A stretch of 64,000 nucleotides of DNA from Pseudeuparius sepicola (Eukaryota; Arthropoda; Insecta; Coleoptera; Anthribidae). The first letter of the stretch is position 1; each line of letters begins with the position of its first letter. Of the stretch, positions 45,975 to 58,322 are shown piece by piece. The stretch spans positions 27,606,901 to 27,670,900 of the forward strand of contig OY987299.1 in the NCBI GenBank assembly GCA_963920635.1, read 5' to 3'. A model generated the notes under the pieces. It saw only the letters and a list, made by a program, of their open reading frames with translations. It was not told where the DNA came from and did no database searches. The position numbers and the translations under genes are program-made.

Positions 45975-46830
45975 ATCTACTTTTATTGCATACAAGTAGT
46001 AAGAGGGAAATAGGTACTCAATGACGTCACAACCTATAGACAGGTTTGTTTTGATAAACGCTTGATGCCCAGAACTAATCGCAATCTAAGCGCTCCATTA
46101 AATTATTATTCCGAAAATGTCGCGAGATTGTAAGAAATTGCCCCTTTTTGTTGAGCCGTAGCGAACTTATTTCGACTCTGGGCTCGGAGGCTGGCGTCGT
46201 TAGACCATCCCCCGAGTCTTCAGGTGAGGTTCAGATGCTTCCGGCGCCCCCAAACAAGAAAAAACATGCGATATCTAAGTGTGATTCTGGAGGAACTATA
46301 ACCGGGAATCACCGGGTGTATAGTTGGTTGATGGTTGACTTTCTGTCTTTGTTTGTAGCATGTTTTTAGAGTAGTATGAATATATTTAATCTTGGAGTCA
46401 AAATAAAGGGTATTTTAACAATGGGGCACCACGTCTATAGGTTTTGACGTCATTGGAAATACTCTTTAAAAATAGCATTTATATTATTTAAGATCTCCTA
46501 ATAATAAGCTCGAGCAGAGCGCGGTTTTCTTCTTTTCAATGCTAAGGGCGTTGCTAATTTTAGTTTAGAAAACGTCGTGTATCACCGCCGAGAAAATGGT
46601 TTAATTTGTATGTACGCGACGTGTTCAGCGCACGCCGCACGGCGTTTCTAAACATACAAGATAACGTCCGAAACACCATTCCATATAAGACGGCGGCAGC
46701 CTCCCAAGTTGCGGCGCTTGCATAAAATTATAACTTTATCCGCCTACGCGACCGAGTCTACGGTTCAGTTTACGCCTCTAATCGCGTTCACACATGAAGG
46801 AGCTAAATATCTTTAAACCACGCCGAAACA
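45975..46830. repeat. Dispersed repeat family Z copy at about 46128-46290; remainder unassigned
   Basis: AAGAAATTGCCCCTTTTTG, GAGTCTTCAGGTGAGG and TTCAGATGCTTCC match 19490-19650 in the same order. The rest (46291-46830) is unassigned and becomes CpG-rich after 46560. Confidence 0.6.
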
Positions 46831-47010
46831 TCCGCCCCCCGCATTTTCGTTAAATGGTCCGGTTAATTTGTCGCTGTATTATTAACCGAACCGGGACAAA
46901 GACCGGCTCGGGACGCGGATATTGTTATAGCAGGGAGGCGGTATTTTGGCATAATAGCAACGACTATTATTTGTTTAATATATAACCAGTTTTAGTTGGC
47001 CGAAATAAAA
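46831..47010. promoter_or_regulatory. GC-rich unique island, candidate conserved noncoding DNA
   Basis: GGTCCGGTTAATTTGTCGC, TATTATTAACCGAACCGGG and GCGGATATTGTTATAGC combine CpG with TTAATT/ATTATTAA homeodomain-like cores. It contains no frame and no repeats. Confidence 0.35.
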
Positions 47011-48525
47011 CGTCGGCTTGATGGGGTTCAGTTTTAACGAGAAATTTCTTTTTTGATACATTATAGCTACATACTGCATACTTACTCTTGGGCGTATTTA
47101 AAAGGTTATTGAAGTAAGATAAATAAAAATATTCGTTCATGTTGGGGAAAGAAACTTTATTTTATCTCAAAATATGCAGGATGATTCCGTCATGGAGTAA
47201 AAAATTGTATCCAAACAATGGGGGAAATACGGATAACATTTTTTTTTTCAACGTTTAAGTGCACGGCCACACATAAGGCGGACGGCGGAGCGGAGCGCAG
47301 AGCGGAAAGCGGAGAGTAGTGCGGGTAGTGTCCACACAGTCAGCGGATTGTGACAGCTTTGAAAGGCGTATTGCGCAGAGAGGTTGGAAGTAAAGTGGAA
47401 ACATTGAAAAGTCGATTCTACATTATTTTTATGTGAAAATTCACAACTCAAATTTCGGATTTTGCAAAATAAACGTGCAGTGTGGGTACATGAAATAAAC
47501 CTAAGCAGGGAAACACTTTGTGAATTCCATCATCTGTACAAAAATAATTTTGGAAATCTCGACCCAAAGTTTGTCTAAAAAACCTCGGTTGTGGTGATGT
47601 GCATGAGTTATGTCCCATAGGGGTTTGCGACTAAAAACTTCACTAATTAGCATTTCGCAATCCATATTGTTTATTATTAAGTAGGTATATAAGAATACAA
47701 CGCTCTATTTTCGAGGTTAAATAGGAGGAGTCTTTGATACCTTACTTACCATACTGGTGCTCTCACATACCGACATGAGACAACACAGGTATAGAATCGC
47801 CCTGATTCACGTGAAAATCGCAACCGGTATAATCCTAAGGAAATATCTCATCATATATTCGCAGTTTTGTTAAACGTACCAGTGAGCTTATTACCTTATT
47901 ATATCAGATTTATTATACACGCTAAGGGTTGGCAAGTTCTGACGGCAGAATAAATTAAACAGTTTCTCTAAATAGAAGTGACAGGTATAGTGAGTTTTGG
48001 TGCGTTTGCACATTTTGTGCGTACGTAGTTTTAATTAGGGTTTCCGGATAGGGAGAGTCGGGACAATAAAATCATTAGATTCATTATTCGACGATTTTGG
48101 GCATTATAGAGATAGCTAGATTATTTTCTATTTTTTGCCCCCGCAAACATTTTAGATTCCCATAGAAACTGTACATCCAAATTAGAGTTTTTTTTTGATT
48201 TAGGTTATGATTTATGTCAAATTAAAGAAAAATGATGGAACGCATGGGCGCCGTATTTTTTTAATAGGAGACTGAAGCGGGGTATATATGTTTGTTGCCC
48301 TCTATAGGAAAACTTATTAGGCTTAAATATGAATACCATCATCGAATAGTTTAAGGTTTGAGTTGTTTTCAAAAATAGCAGCATGAAAATATGACACTAA
48401 AACAATGACGCTGTCATATCAACTTTAAAATAATTCAAAAGAAAAATGTAAAATATTGCACATTAGTTTTCAAGAACATTATTGCACATTAGTTCCCAGC
48501 TGCCCGATTATTACAAATATATAAT
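47011..48525. other. No gene; TACAGGG-like terminus and GCGGAG-rich patch
   Basis: GCAGGATGATTCCGTCATGG at about 47176 is the partner of the terminus at 33012. Positions 47279-47315 are an imperfect GCGGAGCG/AGAGCGG repeat. Otherwise unassigned. Confidence 0.45.
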
Positions 48526-48640
48526 AATAATAATAATTCTCACCCTCACAATACTCCAAACTAGGAGTACCCCAGAAGCAACCACATGCTTGTGCGGGGG
48601 AGGGGGGCAATTACTATTATTTTGTCTTCGTAATCAAATA
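48526..48640 (-). repeat. Dispersed repeat family Y, copy 2
   Basis: Reverse complement of 25786-25892, with TCTCACCCTCACAATACTCC and CAATTACTATTATTTTGTC. It directly follows an ATA/TAATAA microsatellite. Confidence 0.75.
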
Positions 48641-48984
48641 CCTAGTATGGCGAAGATAATATGAACACATTTACGCTACTGCTTGTTTCCCAAGTTTTAT
48701 ATTCAGAGATTTTATAAGACTATCGAAATTATGTACCAAAATATGGTTCCAATATCAGTTGTCCGAATATAAAAAATAAAGATGATAAAATTTCACGTCC
48801 CCAATAGATTTTTACAAACAGAAAGTTAGCGGCTTTATGGAACTATAAATTTTGGCAACTGGTAATATCATACCAACATCCAAGTTCAAATGGATGTGCA
48901 GGTGTATATTTGAATCGTTCGAGAAGGTAGACTACGACAGCTGTTTCCCCTTATTAGGTTCATCAAGGCAGTCATAACCTTCCC
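48641..48984. other. No recognisable gene
   Basis: Unremarkable AT-rich sequence. Confidence 0.5.
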
Positions 48985-49570
48985 GAACGTCGAATTAAAT
49001 ATTAATTATAATAATAGCTGAATATCACTTCTCGCATTTATACTTATCCTTTTTCTACTTATTTGATTTCTCATCATTACAGATATATTCCTACACATTC
49101 TTCGCCTGACGACACCTTTAGAATTGCCAGTAGGTATGGAAAAAGATTTCTTAGCGCCACTTGCCTAACTGAACCTTTCATAAAAAATAATAAATAAATC
49201 TTCAAAGACAAATTAGTACCTACTAATCTATTCATAAAAGAGACTCTAGGAATCCCCTATTCTCCTAATCCATGGCGCACGCAGCCATGCACCACCGTTC
49301 GCTGTTTACTGTTGTCCAGTGTTGCCAGTTATGTTTTATTTTATTTGAAAGCATATTCTGATGATAAAATTCGGTACTGCACTGATCTAGAAATTATGTT
49401 TTGTTGGCAGTTTTTGGGCGGGTTTCCATATTGGAAAACCAGTTTAATAAATTATTACACTCACTGATGCTCGGGGAACTCGTTCTAGTGGTGGTGGAAA
49501 AGCATATAAAATGGTGGAAATTGAGGGAGGAGGGTTTGAACCCCCAAAACCGCCCTCAGATACGGTCCTG
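48985..49570 (-). repeat. Dispersed repeat family X, copy 2
   Basis: Reverse-orientation counterpart of 14520-15080. It ends CCTCAGATACGGTCCTG at 49570, the complement of the hAT-like end at 14520. Confidence 0.75.
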
Positions 49571-50373
49571 ATTACAATATTATTGATGGCACAGGGAATT
49601 CATGGAGAAAAAAATATATTTAAAGCTAAAATAAAAATAATAATACGTATTAGGAAATTTAATACTATTTGGCACAGCAATACTATATTTTACAAAGTAA
49701 AATATTTTTATAATATTGGCTGTATTATAAAAGCAAATATACTATTATTTGGTTTAACAACTTGTGTGCGTTTTAAATCTAAAAACTAAGATGATATCAC
49801 ATATAATATTCATGTTTTTAATTTGACTATTTGTTACATTCATTATTAATAAAGTGTATAATAGTTTCAAAAATATTTTTCCCGCGTGTAGTATTACTTA
49901 TTATAAAATTTTATATAAATATATTTATTTATAATGTCCAAATATTCAGAAAAAAATATATGCATATTAATAGCGAAAATTTTGAATTGTTACTTTAAAT
50001 ATATTTTATAGTAATGGGCTAGTCTGGTCATATAGAAAACTGCATGCAGGCGGATAATAGAAGTTTAGTAGACTCCCCTGGCATATTTCATTTTTGCCAG
50101 TTCCTCTTAGTTTTTAAATAAGAAATAATCCAAAATCTTAAGGTATTGTTCCTTTTGCTCTCAAAAGATGGCGCTAGATACAGTCGATATGCTGAAAGTC
50201 CTCTGTAGCTAAGTTCACACAATCTTCCTTGTTATTATTTGTGAATTGTCAATTTTTTACAAATCTAACCTAACTACTTATCCTTGGTATACTTCAAACT
50301 TCAAACATTTCAAACTGAAATAATTTTAATCTTGAGATTTTAGTTTTAACGTTATAACGTTATTATCTGTATA
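49571..50373. other. AT-rich stretch without recognisable genes
   Basis: Only short frames. ATATTTTATAGTAATGGGCTAG resembles nothing identified. Confidence 0.5.
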
Positions 50374-50944
50374 CAGGGTTAACTATCACTTAGTACAAAA
50401 ATTTTTATGGCAGATAAAGAAAAATTAGACTTGCTAAAATAAATTTTCAAAAATTTTCTAACATTTGTCTTAAGCCTAAAAAATTTTTTTTTCAAATTGT
50501 ATTAAACCCCTCAAAAAACGCCGCCTATGGACGCCCGCGCGACATGTCTAAAAATTTCGCATATGTCAATAGCGCGGCGTTGCCACGTCTATGAATTTAT
50601 CCGAGGATTCACCACAAAATTTCGATTTCCTTTTAAAAACGATTACTTTCTAAGGAACATGTAGAATGCCTATGAAACACCTACCTTACTGACATTTCCA
50701 GGATTGTTTGCACCATTTTCTGTTTTCTTGCTTTTTTACATTAAAAGTCACACAACACAACATTCACATTTTTTAAATCTGTTGGGGATCTCTTGGTTTC
50801 CCTCTGCTATTCCTTTTGTTTGAAGCGAGGTACTCAGCCTGACGACCACGACGAGGTAGATCCCCTCCGCCAGGAAAACCCCGAAGGGTAACCGAAAAAT
50901 CACAACTGCACTAGCACACATTGCACAAATGCACATGCAAAGCA

Positions 50945-52261
50945 CTACAGTAGCTGTTCAAAGAGGCCGCCGTTAACTTCGATGCACAAATTCACTCGGT
51001 TAACTAAAGAAGTCCGGATACGTGCAAAAAGTCCATGATTATTCCGGATTTGAACAGCTGCACCTTCAATTCGTTCACGTAACTGCTGCTCGTTGTCGAT
51101 TTCCTGCTCGTACACAATCGCCTTCATGAATCCCCAAATACAAAAATCCATTGGATTCAAGTCTGGTGATCGCGGCGGCCATGCAATTGGCCCTCCTCTT
51201 CGGTTCCAACGGTTGGGGCATTGGTCGTCTAAAAGTGCACGAACAGGTCTCGCAAAATGGGCTGGTGCACCATCGTGCATAAACCACATGTCATGCAGTA
51301 CTTGTAGTGGCAAATTATCAAACAAAACATTTGTCAGAAAATACAAGTATCGTTCAGCGTTTAAATTTTCCGGTAGAATGTATGGTCCAATTAATCGATC
51401 TCCATAAACTCCAGCCCAAACATTGATGGAAAACCGACGTTGGAAATTAAACCGCCGAACAGCATGTGGGTTCTCATCGGACCAAATATGGCTGTTGTGT
51501 CTAAAAAAAAAACAAAAATTAGAAATATTCACAATTTTGGCGAAGGCGTTAGGATTGACATAGCCAATTTTATAATAAATAAAAAAGATAATATGGAGGA
51601 GAGAAAGCTATAAGTAAGTAAAAATTTACATACGTGTTTAAAACCCCAGCACGTGTGAAGCAGCATTCGTCTGTCCAAAGAATGTTGAAAACAAAGTTTG
51701 GGTCTTGGGCGATTCGATCACGTAGCCAAGTGCAGTAGGTCATTCTCACCGGAAAATCATTTGCTTCTAATGCTTGGACCTTTTGTATGTGATAAGGGTG
51801 AAGGCCGTTTTCCCTTAGAATCCTCCATGCCTGTAAATAATTGTATTGTTACATTTTAAATTTTATGTAGGTATTAGGTGCAAGCAAAGACAATCCCATC
51901 ACATGGGATAGTCTTTGGTAGAAGTCAGTTTTATTGGTTTTATTTTACTTGCCTTGTTCTGAGATATTCCCAATCTCCTTGCAATAGCTGTAGTGCTTAT
52001 GGAAGGTTGCTCTTCCACCAAATCAAGCACTGACTCAACATCGTCCATGTTCATTTGCCCTCCAGGCCCACCCCTTCGAGCTTGCAAAACACCAGTGTTT
52101 CGCATACGTTGTACAATGTTCACGAAAGTACGTGGGTTAGGCATATTTGCCCTGTTAGGAAAACGAATACGGTATTCTGCTGCAGCTCGATGTGCACTTT
52201 CATCGCATCTCCCGTACATTATAACCATGTCCGTTAACTCGGCGTTCGAATACTCCGGCAT
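50945..52261 (-). CDS. Tc1/mariner transposase, three exons, apparently intact
   Basis: It catalyses cut-and-paste transposition in the nucleus. Exon 1 is 52261-51953, exon 2 51830-51634, exon 3 51500-50945. Together they give 1062 nt, exactly 354 codons including stop. The start is the ATG of MPEYSNAELTDMV; a GTG six bases upstream is not used. Exon 1 matches the DUF4817 helix-turn-helix (residues ~1-60) plus a second HTH (ARRLGISQNK). Exon 2 has AWRILRENGLHPYHIQKVQ and the first catalytic D in ILWTDE. Exon 3 has the second D in FMHDGAPAHF and the third in SPDLNPMD, 41 residues later. Intron 1 needs a GC-AG border (AAG then GCAAGT) to keep frame. Intron 2 is GTATGT...TTTTAG. DD41D spacing has been reported for rosa-type elements. 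Confidence 0.88.
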
Positions 52262-52368
52262 TTTCACAAAGACGCTGAACGATTTGCCGCGAAAATCAAG
52301 ACCAAACTGGGAAATAACGCCATGTTACATTCGCAAATGCCCTCCGTCGGCTACTAGCCAAACTTGAA

Positions 52369-53352
52369 AAGGTTTGTTCCAACAGGGCCAATAACCGTGC
52401 TCAAGCACGTTCAGCGCATGCGCACTACCCCGCTGGCTGTTCCAACTGAATTATGTACCTACCGACACGGGACGATACACGCACTGTTCCAGCCGATTTA
52501 TGGATCATTTGTGTATCGTCCTTGTACGATAAAAACGGTGCCTGGTCTAAAGCAATAACCGCGTGTACTGACATGCGCAATGTATAGTCATGTGACAGAG
52601 ATAAACAATAACCTCATATTTTTGTTTTTACGTAGATGGTTTTAAATCGATGGCTGGGATCGTGTTTTTTATTTCTTGTTGGTTTTTGGCTTGTTGGGTA
52701 GGGCGGGGAATCGTTGAACAATAATTTTTTAGAGTGAAGAGTGAGGTTAGCCCACCGAACATTCGGTTAGCCACATATTAAACACGTAGGTTAGGTGCGG
52801 TCACAAAACGTGATTTGGTCGATTTGATTCACAATCCGTTCCATCTGAAATTTTCTTTGGGATCGCACATGAACGGTGCAAAACTAGCGCATGCGTTCTT
52901 TAAGGGTTATCATCTAGCTCATGTACAGTTCTGTGACGGTACGTAAATTCGAGTTGGAACAAATGATCCCAAAGAAAATTTCAGATGGAACGGAAAAATT
53001 GTTCAACGATTCCCCGCCCTACCCAACAAGCCAAAAACCAACAAGAAATAAAAAACACGATCCCAGCCATCGATTTAAACCTATCTACGTAAAAACAAAA
53101 ATATGATGTTAATGTTTATCTCTGTCACACGACCATACACTGCGCATGTCAGTACACGCGGTTATTGCTTTAGACCAGGCACCGTTTTTATCGTACAAGG
53201 ACGATACACAAATGATCCATAAATCGGCTGGAACAGTACGTGTATCGTCCCGTGTCGGTAGGTACATAATTCAGTTGGAACAGCCAGTGGGGTAGTGCGC
53301 ATGCGCTGAACGTGCTTGAGCACGGTTATTGGCCCTGTTGGAACAAACCTTG
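52369..53352. repeat. Near-1-kb palindrome inside the transposon
   Basis: The left arm opens AAGGTTTGTTCCAACAGGGC, and the right arm closes with its complement. Arms run 52369-52730 plus 52839-52868, and 52965-53352. A 108-bp segment (52731-52838) is present only in the left arm. A ~96-bp spacer forms the loop. Arm similarity is high. It could be a foldback element that inserted here, or an inverted duplication of the transposon's own 5' region. Confidence 0.9.
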
Positions 53353-53952
53353 TATGTACAGTTAGTTGCCTAGCTAGGAAGTTATGAAATGACGAACGGG
53401 GCAACGCGGAGCAGTCGAAAAAACGTTTCATAGACTCGACCGGGCCGATACGTCGCTTAATTCATACCGCCGAGGCTTCAGAACAACAAATCCTTTATCT
53501 ATGCTTCAGAAGAGGTTAGATGGTGGACAAGAATTCATCAGAGGAGCTCCGGGGGTATTAAGGGAGACGGCTTGTGGTGTCGCGGTAATGAGCTTTCCAC
53601 GAGACTAGGAACCGGTCCGGATACGAGCTAAGGTAAGGGGAATCTAATAGCGCTGCATCTGTACAGATTCAAATCGATTGTTATTTATGTATTTTTTAAA
53701 TTTGTTTGAGTAAAAAGGTATTTTCACCGTTCCTAAATCAACGGCAACACCGCGGAAAATCACTTCAGCTGTCAGTACCTTCAGAAGCCAAATTGGATGA
53801 CGTCATTAAAGGCGGCGATTTACAGGGAAAATAGGGGTCTTTACCCGTTTTTTTAAAGATCGTAAAAAAAATCTAAAAATATTTTTCTATGTTTTCTTAA
53901 GCCACCCTGCGCACGTGGTAAAAATTTTTGTACTAAGTCATAGTTAACCCTG

Positions 53953-55308
53953 TATATTAAAACCAAAAATGACCTTATTTATCTGCTTACCAAAATAATA
54001 AACCTATGTAATATTTATAATGTAGGTAGGTAGGAAATATATAGAAATGTCTGTATAGGTATAAAATCTGGTTGATATAATTAGATACCAGATATAGGTA
54101 CTTCCAAGATTCCTCTGCTGAAGATGTGATAGTGATTAATGTTCTGTTTTTTTTGTGCTGTTTGCTGTATCAAGCCAATAATGAATAGTGAATTTGAAAT
54201 AACTACCTTTTAATGTAAGTACTTATTTAAATACCAAGCTATAATTGTATTGAAATGTATTTTTTTCCTACCCAGCTTGTAGAAAATCAATAAATTGGGG
54301 AAAATTCTTACAAGGTCCGCGTATTCGCCTTCGATTAACCTAACGTTCTGCCCCATATTTTTTACCAAAACTAGCATCCTAAATTTCAAAAGAGGAAAAT
54401 AAGCATTTTAAAAACCAAGAATTTGTCGAGGAAGAACATAATGACGAAGAAAAATACGTAAATAGATAGATCAAATATCCATGATACTTAGTATAATGGC
54501 AAATGTCTATATTTACATAACTTGTAAGCAAGAATATTTACTAGCTAATCTAATATTAAAAATATAGCAATTTACCCACCCTTATACTTTCACTGTTCTA
54601 TTATTTTCTGGTGAAAATAGATCTAAATTGTTTATATAATATCGGTGCAACAGTCACCATAATGGGAGGATTGTTGGAAATAAGCTTTTTCAAAACTCTA
54701 CTCCATACCTACTTTCTGCAGCTTATTATTAAACTTCAAAAGGCCACTTTCACAAGCACTAAAAGGAAAATATGTTTTCAAATGAACAAAATATGTATAT
54801 GGAAATACTGTGGGATTTGTACATTATTTCTTTATAAAAGGTATTAATGGCTACCTAGGTCTTGGTATGTAACAACAGGAACACTTGAAGCAAGCAGTTT
54901 TATTCTTAGAATCCAGTCTCATCCAGCAGATAGCAGGTAATCATAGTAAAGTTTCATGCTGTCATCACATATGTGGCTGTCATACCGTCAGCCCACAAAT
55001 CACTAACCAATTAGGTACCCTGAAGTTGCCGCACGCGGTTTTGAGCAAGGTTAGTGACTAACCTTGGTTTCGAGACGGATATATTATGATGTCGGTAAAG
55101 AAGATTACTACTACCTTAAATATGTTAAGGTATTTCAAATTTCTAAGATTGTGGATATTTATCTTGGACAAGGGGCTTTTAGGGAACTAGATGACTGTAG
55201 TTCACCATTGCAAACATCAAATTAATTTTTAAAATTTAATCGTACTAGCCCATTGGTAATATTTATATATAATATAAATTAATATACGAGAACAAATTTT
55301 CTGGCCGT
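53953..55308. other. AT-rich stretch without recognisable genes
   Basis: A short inverted repeat, GGTTAGTGACTAACC, lies near 55049. No gene is visible. Confidence 0.5.
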
Positions 55309-55525
55309 GGTCGATGGAAATCTTCCAGACGTTTTTGCTGATCGTACCCATAAGCATTTTCAGTGACGACTCGTCCTATGTTGGATCGCAACTTATTACC
55401 AGTAAGATCGGCACTAGATCTTACTTAGGCATTTGATGATCAGTTACAACCCCTCAATGGACGAGTCACCACTAAAAATGCTCTCAGTTAAGACTAGCAA
55501 AATGTCTAGAAGATTTCCATCGACC
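55309..55525. repeat. Imperfect 217-bp foldback
   Basis: GGTCGATGGAAATCTTC at the left and GAAGATTTCCATCGACC at the right, with GACGACTCGTCC and GGACGAGTCACC further in. The loop contains the palindrome GTAAGATC...GATCTTAC. Confidence 0.85.
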
Positions 55526-56348
55526 TCGGAGCAACAGCTCAGAAATTCATTCTGACATGGATAACAGCCGTGAAAGCCTAAAAATAAGAGAAATAAAAAT
55601 TGTATAGAGGTTTTGAATTTAATAAAAAAATATTTATGTATTTACTTACACTTTTGCATCGAAGGGAATCCAAAATAAAATTCACATTTAACAAACGCCC
55701 ATTTATTTTAACGTTTTTAAATAAATTTAAATAATTGTAGTTTTTATTGTTGAAATACATAACTACCCAAATCAACATATTTATTCATGAACTTACAAAA
55801 TTTGCTATAAAAACTGATGGTAAAAGATATAAACAAACTGCCTATGGAACATTTTTAAAAAATAACGATTTTTATCGATACCTACTATCGAATAAATAGA
55901 AAAACGCACTTTTATTAATATGCGCATACATAGTAAATCTCTATTCTCTCCAATCTACTGAGTATTGGCTATTGGATATAATAAGCCTTACTGGCACTGG
56001 CCCATTATATCCAAGTAATATAAAAGGAATGCGCACCATCACAGGAACAGTCCAAGAAGGCTAACTTAATTCACCACATCTTCTTGAGTCCATAGAGCAC
56101 GATAAATGAATTAACAATAATGCCGATAACATTATGAACAACTTATTTTCAAATATTTTCACTTACTATTCGAAAGTAGGGAGTCGCGCGGATATTTTGC
56201 TACTTTACACGCACCTACTCTAACTGATCATAGATGTTTACGCAACGAAAGCGACACCAGGCACCAGGCCCAAAGACGCCCCTCTACAACATATATATTT
56301 TTATTTAAAAAAATTGGATGTTGTAAATTTAATTACTTGCGTTTAATA
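55526..56348. other. AT-rich stretch without recognisable genes
   Basis: Short frames only. Confidence 0.5.
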
Positions 56349-56350
56349 TA

Positions 56351-57295
56351 GAGGAGAGTCGCCTAATATGGGGATTTTTTTTAGAGCTATTAAACAAAAT
56401 GAAATATACGTTCGAAAATTGAAAAAATTTTTAGTAGTATTGCTTTTTACTTGGGAAACGGTAATTTTAACAAAAAAGTTATTATTTTTTCAAAATGACC
56501 TAAATATGGGAATTTGTTAAAAAAATGCGTCTCCCCAAATTAGGGACCCATGGGAACCTAATTTGGGGAGGTTGTATATTTGCAATTAAAAAATGTTTTA
56601 CACATTAATTTATGCCTGCAATTGACTTTATTCGTTATTTATTTCGTTAGCAGAGATATCATCATTTTTAGCATAACGCTCCAAAGTCGTTTGAGGGACA
56701 CCAAAGACTCGAGAAGCCTTGAAGCTACCCATCTCCTTATTTCGCATAGCTTGTACCGCCACCTTTATTTGAATAGGGTCCCATGCCTTTGTTTTTGGCA
56801 TCTGCAAGTAAATAAGGAAATGTGTAAACTCAAATCGCCCTAATAATCTCGCAACCTATTTTGAATTAATGCCGAAAGTACACCAGGTCCCTAAAATTAG
56901 GGGCCTTGCATCTCCCCATATTGGGAGCCTTGTCTCTCCCAGATTTCTAACCTAATAAATTTGTAACATGCAATTTAAATTTAAAAACGAATATAAAGCT
57001 TCACATCCTAGCTCACGTAGAGTGCTTTGAGACAAAAAAGTTGTTAAAATTGCTTATATTGTCAACGTAATTAATCATGAATTATAGCTTTGATAAACTT
57101 TATGAATACGCACATTTACTTTGCGTAAACAAACACTGCCATGTGTCAATTAAAACACATGATCATAGCCGGGATAAAGACAACCAACAATACTATTTAA
57201 TACGCCGTTCGTCCAAAACCGTTTCACCACCTCCTAATAAAAAATATCGGACCTCCCCAAATTAGGAAACTTCACCAAATTAGGCGACTCTCCTC
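56351..57295. mobile_element. pogo-like element, 945 bp, with TA target duplication
   Basis: GAGGAGAGTCGCCTAATATG at the left and CCAAATTAGGCGACTCTCCTC at the right are complements, each flanked by TA. Subterminal CTCCCCAAATTAGG motifs recur in both orientations, including a 38-bp palindrome at about 56535-56572, which suggests transposase-binding sites. The DDE catalytic domain is missing. Confidence 0.85.
56628..56801 (-). CDS. pogo/psq-type helix-turn-helix fragment (57 aa)
   Basis: The minus strand starts MPKTKAWDPIQIKVAVQAMR and continues NKEMGSFKASRVFGVPQTTL then ERYAK. This is the psq/CENP-B-like DNA-binding HTH at the N-terminus of pogo-type transposases. The frame ends at a stop 14 residues after the HTH, so no catalytic DDE part follows. 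If translated it would be a DNA-binding-only protein that could compete at pogo-like ends, but a decayed remnant is more likely. Confidence 0.8.
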   Translation of the reverse strand: MPKTKAWDPIQIKVAVQAMRNKEMGSFKASRVFGVPQTTLERYAKNDDISANEINNE

Positions 57296-57539
57296 TACTG
57301 GAATGTTATTAAATGCTCTATTCATTGGTAAAAAGCAAATGATTAAATATAAAACTTTGTATATTATTATTTTGTAATATAAAAATATGTTAGCTGATAT
57401 TGACGGGTGTTATAAAATTAAAAATAAATTGTTTTACATTTTAACATATTTTCGTTAAAAAACGCATTTTTGTATATTATCTGATAAATTTTGCTCAGCA
57501 CTAAATTTGAAAAACCGTCTACTCCCCTATTATTTTTTA

Positions 57540-57880
57540 CAAATCCAAGATTTGGCGATACCATGAGGACCGGACCGATTGCAATTTTTACGCTTCGACG
57601 ATAAATGGGAAGTGGAAAACGCGGGCGGCGAAACGGGCGGCATTGTTTACCGCCGGCGCCGTTTTCGAGTTATGCCGCGCGTATTTATTGAAAAGTAATT
57701 TCGAAGGGGGGCGGATAGCGCGGCAAATCCCACCCCGTCTCCCCGCGCCCCTAATGCGATTTATTAGCGCGGCCGCTTTGTTCGGGCCCGGCCATTACCC
57801 CAATTGATTCGGCCGCGCGGGGCCCGTTTCACAACATCAGTTATTAGTCTAATGTTATATCAGACTTGGATTAATAATAT
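57540..57880. promoter_or_regulatory. Strongly GC-rich island with homeodomain-type motifs
   Basis: The richest CpG block of the window (GGGCGGCGAAACGGGCGGC, GCGGCCGC, GGCCGCGCGGGGCCC), with ATTTATTAGCGCGGCC and CCCCAATTGATTCGG inside. No frame is convincing. The texture suggests an enhancer or CpG-rich conserved noncoding element. Confidence 0.4.
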
Positions 57881-58213
57881 TGGCTTTGTATCTACTATTG
57901 CAGGGCGGATTATTTCCGAATCGAATTACCTCGAAATAAACACTGAAACGAAAAATCCTTACTATTATTAAGCCAATGGGCTAATACCTCGGCTAATACA
58001 CTACTTTTTCTTAGTTGTTGCGAGCAAAAGCCCATGAACGGTCGTCGGTCGTTAGAATAAAACGTAATTCCATTTCCACCATTATTTCTTTAGTTTATAC
58101 ATTGAGACGAATCCTTTCATATGAAAATAAAAAGTGCATTTTGCTTTGTTGTATCAATACCAGCGGCAACGAGGAGAAATTATGTCTTCATTATATTCAT
58201 TTCGGCGAAATCA
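57881..58213. other. No recognisable gene
   Basis: A 70-codon plus-strand frame at 58015-58227 shows no motif. Confidence 0.4.
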
Positions 58214-58322
58214 ATGGTTGGCAGTAGCGTAGCTAGTTTTGAGTAGGCCCTGTATCAAAGGCTAAGCCAAGGGCCCCTGAGCCGGGGGGGGGGGGGGGGG
58301 TAAAATAAAATCTACATACTCC

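Larger units (their letters stand above)
50374..53952 (-). mobile_element. Full-length Tc1/mariner transposon (DD41D spacing)
   Basis: The ends CAGGGTTAACTATCACTTAG (50374) and CTAAGTCATAGTTAACCCTG (to 53952) are complements over ~34 bp with one mismatch. Both are flanked by TA, the mariner target. The element is 3.58 kb, about twice the usual size, because of a ~1-kb palindrome between the transposase start and the right end. The transposase runs on the minus strand and shows no stop or frameshift once its two introns are removed. A truncated relative is at 34600-34895. Confidence 0.9.

Noticed and set aside
53162..53431. 89-codon minus-strand frame, and its near-identical partner at 52364-52558
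   Set aside because: Both are produced by the two arms of the palindrome.
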